A stretch of DNA of 64,000 nucleotides, taken from positions 20,136,501 to 20,200,500 of the forward strand of contig NC_091675.1 of NCBI RefSeq assembly GCF_042453785.1. Direction: 5' to 3'. This document shows, in pieces, positions 10,647 through 23,013 of the stretch. Numbering within the stretch: the first letter of the stretch is position 1; each line of letters opens with the position of its first letter. The notes below the pieces were generated by a model. That model saw nothing but the letters and a program-made list of their open reading frames with translations. It was not told where the DNA came from and did not search any database. The position numbers and the translations under genes were made by a program. This DNA comes from Malus domestica. Taxonomy: Eukaryota > Streptophyta > Magnoliopsida > Rosales > Rosaceae.

Positions 10647-12026
10647 AATGATTTGACTGTAAACCGGCTTATTAATGAAATGAAATGAGCTTTTATTCGT
10701 GCATCTCCCATGTGACTGGGTAATATTTTTTAAGAACTTTCCATTAATTGGCAACCTGTGAATAATACCGGTTCGATCTCTAAGATGGTATGCCCCCTTG
10801 CCGAGGACTTTGTGGACGATAAACGGTCCTTCCCAATTTGACAACCATTTGCCGAACCTAGGGTCTTTAATTCCCATAGGTAGCACAGTTTGCCAAACTA
10901 ATTCCCCCTCGCCGAACGTTTTTTGTTTAACCCTTTGATTATACGCTCGCTCGATAATTTTCTTTTGTGCCACTAGAAGGTTGTAAGCGTCAAGCCAATC
11001 TTCTTCCAAATCTTTTAACTCTTGTAACATGGCCTGGTTGTATTCGGCGTTGGACAAACTACTCTGTTCGATCACGCGTAAAGAATTTACACTTAGCTCG
11101 ACCGATAACATCGCGTTATGTCCATAGGTTAACGCATATGAGGTGGTCCCCGTTTCCGACCGGGGTGAAGTCCGGTATGCCCACAAGGCTTCATTCAATT
11201 TTAAATGCCAAATGCCAAGTCTTTCTTTTATCATTTTTTCGAGAATGCCGATCAAAACCTTATTACTCGATTCGGCTTGTCCATTCGCTTGTGGATAGTA
11301 TGGTGTGGACTGCTTAAGCCAAATTTTTAAGCTCGCCATATATTCTTTGAACCTTTCAGCTGTGAAGATTGTGCCATTATCAGTTACGATTGTTCTTGGT
11401 ACGCCGAATCTGGTCACAATATGTTCCTCCACAAAATCGCAAACCTCCTTAGAGGTTAATTCGGTGTATGATTTTGCTTCGACCCATTTAGTGAAATAAT
11501 CAGTTGCCACGAGTATCCATGCATGTTTCGCTACTCCAGAAGATGGCGTAATTTTATCGATCACGTCCATTGCCCATCCTTTGAACGGCCAAGGTTTGGT
11601 GACCGAATGAAGTAATTCGGCCGGGGCTCTTCGGATGGGTCCATGAATTTGACACTGGACGCATCCTCATACATACTCAATATAATCTTTCAATATGCTT
11701 GGCCAGAAGTAACCGTGCCAGCGAAGTAGCCAACGTATCTTGTGTCCTGATTGATGGGCTCCGTAAATTCCTTCATGTACCTCTGTGATTACTTGGGCAG
11801 CTTCTTGCGGGCCGAGGCATAACAGTAATAAACCGTCCTCGCCTTTTCTATACAACTCATTCTGGTACGAGATGTAGTTTATGGCATGGAACCTTGTCTT
11901 TCGGTCATGTTTGCCTTTGGGATTATCAAGGTATTGCATAATTGGCCTTCTCCAGTTGTTTGGTAGCGTCTCGACCGCGTAAACATCTACAGGATCCTCC
12001 CGTTCCAACAACGAAGGTAATGACAT
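10638..12026 (-). pseudogene. Gypsy integrase
   Basis: From right to left the minus strand shows an HHCC-type zinc-binding region (VHEGIYGAHQSGHK, then CVQCQIHGP after a stop) and the catalytic core with ATDYFTKWVEA, TDNGTIF and YYPQANGQAESSNK, supplying the D, D, E residues. A C-terminal part follows with GELVWQ and KWLSNWEGPFIV. The 310-residue core frame (10638-11570) is open; the zinc-binding part sits in a separate frame (11667-12026) and stops at the junction break the polyprotein. It would insert the cDNA copy into the host genome if intact. Confidence 0.9.
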
Positions 12027-12062
12027 TACTTGTGTACGGATGACTTGGTCGCGTTGAATGAC

Positions 12063-14220
12063 TTATTGATTAACCAAAGCCGGATATGATTGCCGTAAAA
12101 CGGGTATCATTGGTCCACACTTACCCCCTAGGAGTTGTGCTCCGGAGGCTATCTGAGCGAGTTCGTCTACGACAGTGTTCCGACCATAGGAAATATGATT
12201 GAATGTGATACCGTCGAATGTCTCGGCTAAGTAACTGGCAACCATGTGATACGGCGCCAGAGTGCAACTCATGCACCAAAAAGTTCCATTGAGTTGGTTA
12301 ATCACAAGCTCTGAATCGCTGAAAATGAGGACATGAGCAGCGTGCAATGAAGGAAATTTTGTGAAAAAACATGTTCATTTGAGCAACATCTATGACATGC
12401 AATTAACAATCATGCTTGTATGCACTCAAAAACAAAACATTACCCATGAAATTCAAAGCCTAGTAGAAGGGTGAACCAAGACTCAACTCAAGAACAAAGT
12501 GAGTTGACAAATCTTATACCTTTGTTGATTTCTCTTTGCATAAGCAAGGGCTAATCACCCAAGGAGAGGGCCTTCATTCCTTACTTCTTAGCTCTATGGA
12601 TTTCTTGGATGAGGATGGTTGAAAGGATTATCCAAGTTCCCAAAGTTGAGAACCTCTAATTTTTCCACACCAAGGAGAGACTCGAAGAAGAGATGAGTGA
12701 CCTTGGAGGAGGGAAGATTGCTAGCTAATCTCCTCCAAGGGGGCTGGCCTCCTAGAGAGAAAGGGAGAGACATTGTGTTATCATATTTTCTCCAAATGAA
12801 ACCCTAATGAAGAAAATGCTATAAAGTCACATTTATACCTACCTTCATGGAGTGGCAAACTTGTAATAAGTCCAAAACTCACTCCTTTATCAACATGGCC
12901 GGCCATAGGGTTTTATTGGGCTGTTTGGGCCTTTGTGAATTATTAGTCATTAAGTTATCATACAACTTAAGTCAATGGGCTTGACGTTCGAAACCCATTG
13001 GGCCTTTAGGCCCAAAACTAACCCAAGGTCTTTAATGAACTTTATTTGTTTGATTAATTAACATATTAATTAATCCTTGCCATAAATAATTAAACCATTT
13101 AATTATCCTTATTCATCTCCGTTGTTTCTTCAATCTCTACCTTACACGGTGTACGATCCATTAGGTTCCCTTTAGCGAGGCAGTGGGCGATTAGAACTCT
13201 TTCAAATCAATTGTGAATTGAAACTTACTTTCAATTCTCCCTTTAGTGATTATATATGTTTAGGGCTTCCACAAACCATGAGTGACACCTAGCAGTATGT
13301 CATGGTTACCCAAGCTAATCAGAAGAGGTGGAGAACCTATTCAGTTTAGGATTACAATGCAATACGGTCTTTCTCTAATACAATACTCTTCACCACATTA
13401 TTTGGTTTGATAGTTTATTCATGTCTACTATCCAATGTGATTCTCTTACTTATATGATTACCTTGAATGTGATTTGGAACGATTTCCTAAATCTCATTCA
13501 TACTCTGGTCAGAGATTCTTAATCATATCATAGAGTATTCTCCCTCAAACGGTTTAAAGGTTAGAGATCCCTTGTTGCGCATTCACTTGCCTCCATGGCT
13601 AAGTGGTTTAACCCCAACTATGTTGTGGACACCCTCTAACGGAGTGACTTTGACATAATCAAAGATCAAGAACCTAACCACAAGACAACTATGATGGCTC
13701 AGGTCAAAAGACTACTTTGCATTATCCCAACGATGAGTTCTCATGTGACATGAGTATGAGAACTCCTTGTTGATTGTGTTCAGTGGACTCATTCTCTATT
13801 GAGCATCTACATGCTTGTCTTGGTGTCAGTCACACCAATGACTCAAGACCAGTCACTCTCCTTAAGAAAAGACATAACACGTACTGATCTTAACGGACTG
13901 TCAATGCCCAATTGGCAATCCTATGATCAGGAACGTTTAAGATATGTATACGAAAGAGAATGGCCTCATGAATCTAACTTCTTTAGATCGCATTCTCCTA
14001 ATTACATATTCCTTGGACTTATCGTTTAAGCGTATAACATTTATATGAGATGACTTCAAACAATAATCTTTGCCCTTTATATTAAACTATATTAGTTTAA
14101 CATGTGAAATGTTCGTAAAGTATCATCATATGATTGGTTTTAGGGCACATTTCCAACATGAAAATCATGAATTACGTTAAGGTCGATAACAAGGGCTTCG
14201 TATTCGGCTTGATTGTTGGT
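12063..14220 (-). pseudogene. Gypsy RNase H, split by a solo LTR
   Basis: The RNase H segment NQAEYEALVI ends at about 14159, and the reading continues at 12347 with AAHVLIFSDSELVINQLNG, so one domain is cut cleanly by the insertion at 12348-14158. The later GRNTVVDELAQIASGA (12063-12347) is the typical end of this domain. The domain removes RNA from RNA/DNA hybrids during reverse transcription; here it cannot be made. Confidence 0.85.
12348..14158 (-). mobile_element. Solo LTR inserted in the Gypsy RNase H
   Basis: A non-coding 1811-base block starting, on its own strand, TGTTGGAAATGTGCCCTAAA and ending AAATTTCCTTCA. That TG...CA layout and opening are common for large plant LTRs. Flanks are TGCAA (12343-12347) and TGAAA (14159-14163), a 5-base target duplication with one mismatch. 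No internal region or second LTR exists, so it is best read as a solo LTR left by recombination. The short open frame at 13799-14029 has no recognisable product. Confidence 0.75.
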
Positions 14221-14403
14221 ACAATCGAAATCCAACTTGAGGGAAAAAACCAACGGTGTTAGTGTGGAGACTGGAGTACGATCCCCACGCCAGTCGATGT
14301 CGACGTACTAGAACCATCGAAATACATCGTCCAATAATTGTCACGTGCTCCCACCATTCCAATTTCAACATCGTTGCCCCCGAACCCATATATCGAATGA
14401 CAT

Positions 14404-15938
14404 CTATCTGGGCGATGACCTGCGTAACGGATGGGAGCATATAGTGTCGGAGTTTAGAGGCACCGAAGAACAAAGCCAAGCAAAGCTTCTCGACGGGTGA
14501 ATAATTGATCTCTGGAGTATTGAGGTTTCGGCTAACATAAAAATAGTTTGTTCTCGCCCAGTATCGGTTTCTTGCGCGAGGAGGCAACCGATGGATTCTT
14601 CAGCTGCGAAAATGTAAAGCTTAAGGGGTTTATCACGTTGAGGCAGTACGAGGACAGGTGGAGTTGTAAGAGTAACCTTAATTTGTGTGAAAATCACTCG
14701 ATGTTCTTCACGCCACTCAAACTTATCTGAGTCATTAAGTTTCAACAGTGTAGAATGCCGTCATTTGCCAGCGAAATTAGCTATGAATCGGTGAAGAAAA
14801 TTTATTTTCCCGAGCAAGGACTGGAGTTGTTTTTTGGTCGTCGGTGGTGGGGCGTCAATAATCGCACGAGCTTTGTTCATGTCGACCTCGATGCCTCGAT
14901 GGTGGACAAGAAAACCTAAGAAATTACTGGCTGACACACCAAAGGTGCATTTGGCCTGGTTTATCTTAAGGTTATGTCGACGCATGCGAAAGAAAGCTTG
15001 CTAAAGATTATCAATATGCGTACGGTGACTTTTCGATTTGACCACGACGTCATCAATGTACACTTCTATGGTAGTGCCGATCAGGTCATGAAAAATGGTA
15101 TTCATCGCGCGTTGATATGTGGCACCAGCGTTTTTGAGACCGAATGGCATGACTACCCACTCGTAGGTTCTAAGTGCCCCCGGGCATCGGAAAGCAGTTT
15201 TATGAACATCGACTTCGGCAATAAATTTCTGGTTATAACCGGCATGTCTATCCATGAATGACAGCATGTCATGATTAGCCGCAGCGTCGATTAGCAAATC
15301 TGAAATTGGCATGGGATATGCATCTTTGGGTGTTGCCAGATTCAAATTTTGAAAATCAATGCAAATACGTAGGGCCTCATTTTTCTTTAGCACTGGTACG
15401 ATATTCGCCAACCATTCAACGTATCGAGCAGTTCAGATAAACCCGGCATTTAACAGTGGAACAATTTCATCTTTTATATCGAGCTGTACTTTGGTCAAGA
15501 ATCATCGAGGAGGTTGTCGGAAAGGATTGCAACCAGGTTTGATACGTAATTCATGTTCAACAAGGGTCCGATTGAGACCCGGCATCTCATGATAACTCCA
15601 AGCAAAACAATCTTTAAACCGTGAAGTAATTTATGGAGTTCAGCTTTCATGGCATGGGGTAATAATGCACTAATAAATAATGGCCGAAGATCATCGGCCG
15701 TTCCAACATTTATTTCCTCTAGAGGATCCTTAACTTGAGGTCGGCTATTGTCGAGCTCGGTCGGTGCGGCTTGAACTTTATCCAACGATAGTACCGGGCC
15801 ATTATCCTCTTCGACCAAAAATTCGATTAAGTGGATGCCCGAATGTGGGTGTTTGGAAATTGCATACCAATGGGCCAGCAGGCGTTCCATCGTGGATGAA
15901 ACCGCGGCCCGACGCTTCTCGCTTTTGATGTCAATCAT
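14404..15938 (-). pseudogene. Gypsy reverse transcriptase
   Basis: Minus-strand reading shows RICIDFQNLN, KDAYPMPISD, the core GLKNAGATYQRAMN, the catalytic box EVYIDDVVVKSKSH, then FGVSASNFLGFLVHHRGIE, the usual order in Ty3/Gypsy reverse transcriptases. Stops separate the fragments at about 15411, 15000 and 14750. The YIDD active site is intact. The enzyme copies element RNA to DNA in cytoplasmic particles; this copy is broken. Confidence 0.9.
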
Positions 15939-16500
15939 CAGTGGTGGGGAGTAAATTGGCCAAACTGAGTCTTACCGAATCCTGGTGGACAGCCTCGACG
16001 CCTACCTCTATGGCCTTCTGGACTGAGATCCGGGTCGGCCGTCCATCTTCATTAAAACCCTGTAGGGTAATATAGCCAACGTGATCATCATAATAGTGGG
16101 CCTGAATCATGTTGGTTTCAAACGGCTGAGTATCGGCCGGGTGAGCCACAACTGATTTACCATCCAAAAAAATGAGAACTTGATATAAAGAAGAAGGAAT
16201 GCAATTCGTTTGATGAATCTAATCCCTACCAAGCAGGGCATTATATTCGGTCTTGGAGTCGACGATAAAAAATACGGTTATGTGATTGCGACCTGCAATG
16301 TTGACCTCTAGAGGGAGTACTCCTTTGGTCTGAGACTTGTCATCGATAAAGCTACTCATGGTTATTCCTGAAAGAATGAGTTCGTCGTTGGATCGTCGTA
16401 ATGCTTTCATGACCGATACAGGCATGATATTGACCGTTGCTTCACAATCAACGAAAATCTTGGAGATTGGGTAGCCTTCAATATGGGCCATGACATACAA
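15931..16500 (-). pseudogene. Gypsy aspartic protease
   Basis: Contains IFVDCEATVNIMP, the degraded form of the VDGGASVNIMP-type active site of Tat/Athila proteases with glycine replaced by cysteine, and the closing LLGRDWIH motif. A single stop near 16219 separates two frames. The protease would cut the gag-pol polyprotein. Confidence 0.75.
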
Positions 16501-16678
16501 CGGTTTTAAAATGCTGAAGATTAGTCGAGGAAGAACGGGGAAACAAGATGTTCAAGGCTGTTTTAAGTTTATCGTCACCGTTTGGTGACTTGTCTTCAGT
16601 AGTAGTGAGGAAATCAACTTGTGTTGCTTCTTCGGCGACCACATCACCGTCCAAGGAACTTGGTTGGTGTGTAGTCAG

Positions 16679-19600
16679 CTAAAATTCGGCAGGTAGAACA
16701 TGGAACATGCTGATTTCCATATTCTCAAAGACTGAAGGGCCCATTGGATCCTGGTCGTCATTTTCCAGGGTGGTGAGGACTATAGCATCGTGTGTTGGAG
16801 CATTCATGGCTTGATTGATGTGTGTCTCAACATCTTCGTGCGTTTTTGGCGCACAATCTGATTCTGTGTCCTTTTGACTGTCGTCGTCAGGCTTGCATGC
16901 ATCTGGTATTGGACTCTGCTCCTGCCGTATTTTACAAGCTCGTTCCTTATAGGCGATCCGGGCGTTCCTTGTGTCCAGGTAAGCGTCCAGACGTGCCACT
17001 CGTTCTTTCTCATCAGCCGTTAAACCGAACAAGGATACGACCGAAAAAACTTCGAAGTGTGGAAGGTCTTCAAGAGAAAAAGAGAGTTCGGCTATGTCAA
17101 TGTCTGTATATGGGTCCACTTCGAAGCCGAGAACCCTAGCCTCTCGAATGTGCTGGAATCTGGCTTTTATTGCTGGATCCGTGGTTTTTTGGATGATCTG
17201 CTTAGCATTAGGGCAAGTTAATGCCAGGTCAAGAGCTTCTTGGTATGCCTTGGGCAACCCATACAAGTCGTTGGCGAAATATTTCTTCTGAAATTCTTTC
17301 ATATATTCCAATGATTCATCGAGGAATAAGGGGTGTAGATTCCACCAAACTCTGATTAATGGTTCTTTCAAAGGTAACGAGGGCAATTAGCTTTCGACTT
17401 CTTTCTTAAATTGCTCGAAACGAGCTTTCATTTCCCCGGGCCAAAGAAGAAGTTTGATGCGCTTCTCGGATGCTTCAATGGTAGTTTCGAAGTCACGATT
17501 GGTTTCCTTCTGCCCTTGTAATTCAGCCATGATTGTTGGGGTTGGTGATCATATCTACTTCCTGCCGTTTCTTTCGGCTGCCATTTAGTAGCCGAAACAG
17601 GCTGGGCCGCTTGCCGTCAAGCCAAGCAATCTATACGCTGACGTTAACATTTCTGAGACTTTGAAAGCGCGGTATACATGCTGGTGGGAGAATTGTAGCT
17701 GTACCAACGTTGGTCACGTGGTTCAGGTGGCTTGAAGGTTTTTAGATTTGCTGATGAGCTCGAGCTACTAGAATTACGTGAATAATAATCCTCGTTATAA
17801 AATGGTGCGTCAAAATCAAGGCGTCGTCTGACCAATGTAGGACCATCAGTCTGTTTCCTTGGGCCGAGCTTATCGAATACTTTTTGGCGCTGGCCTTCAC
17901 CAGGTTCTTTTGGAGGTTCCGCAGTAATCGCCGATTAGTGTCGTGATGTCGGTATCTGCATCTAAGGTAGTTTCTTCTTGGGCTCGGTTAATACAACGTG
18001 TGCCTTACAATTGCTATACAAAACTAACGGCCCACCATTTTCATCTTTGCTGGAGTCTGACATGGACTCGATTATGGCCGGTCTTGAGAGTTCGGTGGGT
18101 GGCGCATTGGAAAACAGGTCAATCTTGAGTCGAGGCTGGGAACCTTTCTTTAGGATATGTTGTACTATTGGCCCGCCATTTTCTTCATCGTTGTAACTTA
18201 ACATGGGTTCAACTATGGCCGACCTTGAGAATTCGGTAGGTGGCGCGTTGGAAAATAAGTCGATCTTGAGTCGAGGCTGGGAGCTTTGCTTTAGGATGTG
18301 TTGTACTGGGGCAAACTCGACCTTCTCTTTCCCTTTGCTCTTGGGCAAATGGGCGTCTACCATGCCAACTGTCGTCGAAGGGACTGGATCCGTATCAATT
18401 GTCATGCGTTTTTCAGGAAACTTTAACTTGCCTTTGTCAATCTAGCTCTGGATATCATCATGAAATATGACAAAATTGTTTGTGGCATGCTTGGTCGAGT
18501 TATGATATTTCCAATATGTCCTTCCTTTAAGCTCTTCGGCATTGGGAATGTTATGCCTTGGCCAAAGTTTAATGATCTTTGCTGATAGCAATTGATCAAA
18601 AATTGCTTCAGCCTTTGTGATATCAAAGGTATAAACTTTTGATGTCTTTGCTGTTTCTTCAGTGGCCGAGCGGGTTTTGACCTCCTTGGAATTAATTTGA
18701 GTCAATGCCTTGCACACATATGGTTTATCTATTACTATCTCGGTCGCGCCCATGCTGACGTACTGAGACTCCTCGCATTCGGTCGACGTGTAACTGACCG
18801 TGGGATTTTTGTAAATCATCTCTCGAGATGGGGATTTCGATATCTTCTCTTCTCGAAGAAACTAGTCATATTGCTCGACATGCTGGGCTAATTCATACAT
18901 ATCCCAAAAGTTTGGCCCCAAAAATTTCTTTTTGTATTCTACATCGAGTCCGTTCAAAGTGAGTCTAACAAACTCGACTTCAGGGAGAGGTACTCGGCAC
19001 CAATTCCTAGTCGATTTAAATCTAGTAAGATAATCCATTGGTGACTCATCAGATGCTTGAGCCATCATTGCTAGCGAGGAAACAGACATTTCCATCCCTG
19101 GCTGATAAAATTGCTAGTGAAATCTCTTGACCAATTCCACCCAGCTTTGGATGGAATTAGGTGGGAGGTTGATATACCAGGCAAATGCTGAACTTGTCAA
19201 TGAAAAGTTGAACATCCGTAGCTTGTGAAAATCACTGTTAACATCTCCGCATTGCGCGGTGAAACGAGCCACATGTTCTAACGACGATAAAGACAATTCT
19301 CCAGCGAAAAGGCTAAAATCTAGAATTTTGAAACCTTTAGGATATTCGAACCGTTCCTCGTAAGCTGGATATGGATGGGTGAATTTAAGAAACTTCGACC
19401 CTTTTTTCATGGCCGAATCAATCATCCGCTGGACCTCGATCATATCGACGAACATTGCTTCTACTCTCTGATCAGGTCCATCTATCCTGCTACTCGATCA
19501 TCCTTTTTTTTCTAAGTCAATTGGCTTGAGCCGAGTAGGGATTGGCTTGGCCTGTACTATTGGTAACAGATTATTTCTTGGTGGCAATTTCCAGGAAAGA

Positions 19601-20064
19601 TCGAATGACCTGTTGTCGCAAACCTTGCTAACCAGTATTTCAAGCAATCTGTTTTGTACCTCACTGATACTGCATATCACGTCATGCAGTTTATCGATTC
19701 CTTGACTAAACGTCTGTTCAACCGTCCGAGACTGTTCGTCAAGTCATCTTCGAAGAAACGATCTTGTTGGTGGATCAGAGCCTTCACCACCATCCTCATC
19801 ACTGTCCTCCAATATCCCTTCATTGAGAACGCATATGTTTTTGTTAAGGATTTCTAAACTGCAAAGTTGACCGCCGAGACCAACTTCCTTTTCTTGGCGA
19901 GTCGCGCTTGTGGACTTAGGTGTCACGGCACTAAGGGGATTTTGTGCCTGTGATACACTTTGTCCTATGTTCTGAATTAGCAAATCGGTTGTTGATTTTT
20001 CCATAGTTGTTTTCTTTTTAACTGATCGTGTCTCAATTAGCATGAACTTCGTAGTTTTAGCACT
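16679..20064 (-). pseudogene. Gypsy gag and gag-protease linker
   Basis: The capsid-like gag core is at 18862-19455 (FTHPYPAYEERFEYPKGFK, SAFAWYINLPPNSI, then DESPMDYLTRFKSTR). After it come TFDITKAEAIFDQLL and YWKYHNSTKHATNN, a block conserved in Tat gag proteins, and a 235-codon linker (16679-17386) before the protease. A 47-codon in-frame tandem duplication occurs at about 18030-18310 (QHILKQSSQPRLKIDLF and QHILKKGSQPRLKIDLF). Upstream leader frames reach the 5' LTR. Several stops break it. Gag would form the virus-like particle. Confidence 0.8.
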
Positions 20065-20087
20065 GGGTCCCACTGGGCTTGCCAAAA

Positions 20088-21245
20088 TGTTGACCCTAAA
20101 AACTACCAAGCCTACGTGGTGCGCAGGCCGAGTAATCTATAAGCTAACTACGTCATTCGGTTATGTGCGGGTGTGCCAACTCATCGGCCGAGCTCCACCG
20201 AGGAGTAAAATATGTTGATGTTGCGTTGGGTGCAAGCTAACTTCTGCGTCTTGTGATTGCAGCCTGGGAAAGAACACGTCTCGGCCTTCGGGTTCTAGAG
20301 CCTGAAGATAAGGCTACTATTCTTACGAAGTTCACAAATCGTCGTCATCGGATTCGGCCACCGTGATGGTATTCGTCAGAGTAAACTCACGCCGAATTGA
20401 CACTAAAGTGTAAGGGCACAAATACTCAAAGTAGATATAAGTCTTAATAGTAAACGTGGTATGGCCGTCGAGATGCCGAACTCTAAATCCTACTTGAGAG
20501 TATCCGATCATAAAATAACTCGGCGTGTTATGTGCCGAGCCCAATAAACTATAACACCTCACCTCGCCGAGAAGGCTAATGAGATGACCTCGACCAACAA
20601 GGATTCGGAAATCCTTCTCGACCGAGACTTGGATAGACAACCAATCGCCCTCGATGCAGTGCTGTCTATGCCGACTGAAGATGCTGCGAGATCGGCTGGT
20701 TCTACAGCGACAGTGCTGTTTATGCCAACTGAAGATATCACCGGTTGCTTTCACAGTGCTGTTTATGCCAACTGAAGATGTGTCAGCGAAAAAGAAAAGA
20801 AAAATCTCAAGGTTGTTGAGAGAATTTGTGCAGGGCAGTTATGTGTTGAATTGGAGAAGAGCTATTTCGATGTCTTCTCTCCCTATTTATAGCAGCCAGC
20901 CTGTATTGAATCCTATTCATTCCTGGATTAGAACTCCTTCTAATAATCCATCTTTATCTCGACCAATCCTATTCTTACTAAGACTTTGAACACAACTCAT
21001 TATCAAACCGTGTTCAATCTCAGCATCCTGATCCCGTCGAGACTCCCTCTCATAACAAGATTCGTCCACATTCCTCTTTCCAATAGGATATGGCCCACTT
21101 CGACCGCTCGGCCCATGGGCTGAATATCTTATAATGACACTTGTTTACAATCTTCTGGGCCGAGGATGAATCTAACCTCGACCTATCCTACACTGGGCCG
21201 AAAAAGAACTAACTCGGCCCAAAACAGTATTTTTGGGCCCAAACA
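20088..21245 (-). mobile_element. Gypsy 5' LTR
   Basis: A 1158-base LTR with TGTTGACCC and CCCAAACA ends, a minus-strand TATA box at 20884-20891, and the same triple GACTGAAGAT-type repeat as the other LTR. Internal to it, the minus strand reads TTTTGGCAAGCCCAGTGGG, the likely primer-binding site; I did not assign the tRNA. It contains 186 bases (20154-20339) absent from the 3' LTR. Confidence 0.9.
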
Positions 21246-21255
21246 ATTATATATA

Positions 21256-21515
21256 GGGAACTTTAATGAAAAGCTCCTGGTACTGTTCATTTTAAAGAAA
21301 AACCACATTTTTACACTAAAAAGTCAATCATGGTACTATTCATTTTACCCTTTATTTTGTCCTTATCTTTAACGAAAAGCTCCTGGTACTGTTCACTTTA
21401 ACAAAAAACCACATTTTTACACTAAAAAGTCAATCCTGGTACTATTCACTTTACTCTTTATTTTGTCCTTATCATTAAAACTCAAAGTTTTCAAGCCATT
21501 TTCATTAGTTTTCCT
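21256..21515. mobile_element. Mutator-type MITE (GGGAACTTT family), internally duplicated
   Basis: The element is flanked by the exact 9-base duplication TTATATATA (21247-21255 and 21516-21524). It contains two tandem copies of most of the 154-base family body, each with CTCCTGGTACTGTTCA and ACATTTTTACACTAAAAAGTC. The Gypsy element sits in its left target-site repeat, so the MITE is older than the Gypsy insertion. Confidence 0.85.
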
Positions 21516-21524
21516 TTATATATA

Positions 21525-22860
21525 TTAGTAATAAGAATTAACCACTCAGAAGTTTTCTATCAAAGCAACTACACTAGATGACTTTGTGGGAAGTGAGACC
21601 CAATGGAAGTCATATATCAATACACTAAAATGTTACCAACAAAGGGGGCGGGTAGGCATATGCATGGGCATGGCTAGCTGAGACCGAGAGGAGGATGGGA
21701 AATTGTTCGGTGAAGATCACGTGACGCGACTTCCGCCCACAAATCACCGTATCTGTTGGCTGTGCTCAATTTCTGGTATTTAATATTTGTTGGCAATTCC
21801 TACTTTAAACAAATATTACAAGTTACAAGTCATTGACTTAAGAATTGAGAAGAGAAAAAAAAATTAAGCGATGGAGTATCTTAGTAGTTAGAACTTTTAT
21901 TTTTATCTCTCCTCTCTTGATATTTAAAAAAATCATTTTTTTTTGTCAAATAATTGACACGTTATTTCTTCACTTATTGTGATTAACTCATTATTAAGGG
22001 TTGGTTTGAGCTTGCATTGTTTTTTTTTTTTTTAAAGCAACTTATTAAAAAATTTAGAACATCAAATGTTTTGGTAAAACAAAAATTAAGAGTTGAAAAA
22101 AAAAATTGAAGTGATTCAAGTGATTGAGTGTTTTGGTGGTTAGAACTGTTATTTTCAACTCATTAATTTTCAAGTTCAAATTATTTCTCCTCTCTTGAAC
22201 TCTTAGTATTTTGATTTTTCTATGGCAGGGTGTTCTTAATTAAATACTATCATTTGCTTACACACTTTAAGTGTATGAACACAATTTTTTTTTAGAAAAT
22301 GAGAAGGAGAGAGGGAGAGAGAGAACATGGGGGAGTGGGAGGTTTTTGTTTTTGGTTTTTTTTTTAATTTATTTTTTAATAAATATTAGAGGTATTTTAA
22401 CATCACTTGTAGGTGAGGTTTTAATAAAAAACAGTAAAATTTGAACCTGTGAAATTACATTATTGCCCATCATTTTTTTTTTTTGTGATAGAAGACTAAT
22501 TTATCTTTTCACGGATTTTATTAATTAGTAGAGATAAGTTGTGAATCAACTAACAACCAAGTATGTAATATTCAAAGTTGTTTGGTTTCCCAAAAAAAAA
22601 ATATATATATATATATACATTCAAAGTTGTTTGATGACGTTTTTTTTAACCCAACCAACATTTATAGGCACGTTATATCTTCACTTATTGTAATTAACTC
22701 GTCACTAAACATTGTAAAAATTGGGATTGTATGATAACGTTTTGCTTTTCAATTGATTGATTTCGTTCTTAATTTTTTTTTAATTACAAGTCATGTTACT
22801 ATTGTAAGTTATATTAAGGTTCCATTTGGTATTTACTTTTAAGTGATGATAGACTTACCT
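21525..22860. other. AT-rich intergenic sequence
   Basis: Holds T-rich runs, an (AT)n microsatellite near 22600-22617, and diverged internal repeats (ATTTCTTCACTTATTGTGATTAACTC near 21965 and 22676; GTGGTTAGAACTTTTA-type near 21880 and 22137). No coding exon, RNA gene or intact transposon was recognised. Confidence 0.55.
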
Positions 22861-22976
22861 CATTGTCAATCACGAGCTAGTGGCCCAGTGGTAAAATATG
22901 GATTGCAAGGATTTCTTCAAATTAAAAATTGGAGGTCTTGGGTTCGAAACCTACAGTGAGGCTACAATGAAGGAAA

Positions 22977-23013
22977 GAACTTGGCTACTACTAAGTTTTC
23001 AGCAGCCAAGTTC
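22977..23013. mobile_element. Collapsed remnant of the GAACTTGG foldback
   Basis: A 37-base version of the element at 543-681: GAACTTGGCTACTACTAAG joined to TTTTCAGCAGCCAAGTTC, with about 102 central bases missing. The ends are intact and at the equivalent position of copy B. Confidence 0.75.

Larger units (their letters stand above)
5788..21245 (-). mobile_element. Tat-type Ty3/Gypsy LTR retrotransposon, 15.5 kb
   Basis: The element is bounded by LTRs that start TGTTGACCC and end CCCAAACA, and by the 5-base target duplication ATTAT (5783-5787 and 21246-21250). Genes run right to left in the order gag, protease, reverse transcriptase, RNase H, integrase, as in Ty3/Gypsy elements. A purine-rich tract (GCGAGGGGG on the minus strand) adjoins the left LTR. 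The great length, the tract between integrase and the 3' LTR, and an extra gene there on the opposite strand fit the Tat group. Many stops mean this copy is not autonomous. It inserted in the left target-site repeat of a MITE at 21256-21515. Confidence 0.9.

Noticed and set aside
13799-14029. 76-codon frame within the solo LTR
   Set aside because: Large LTRs often contain chance frames; no similarity to any protein recognised.
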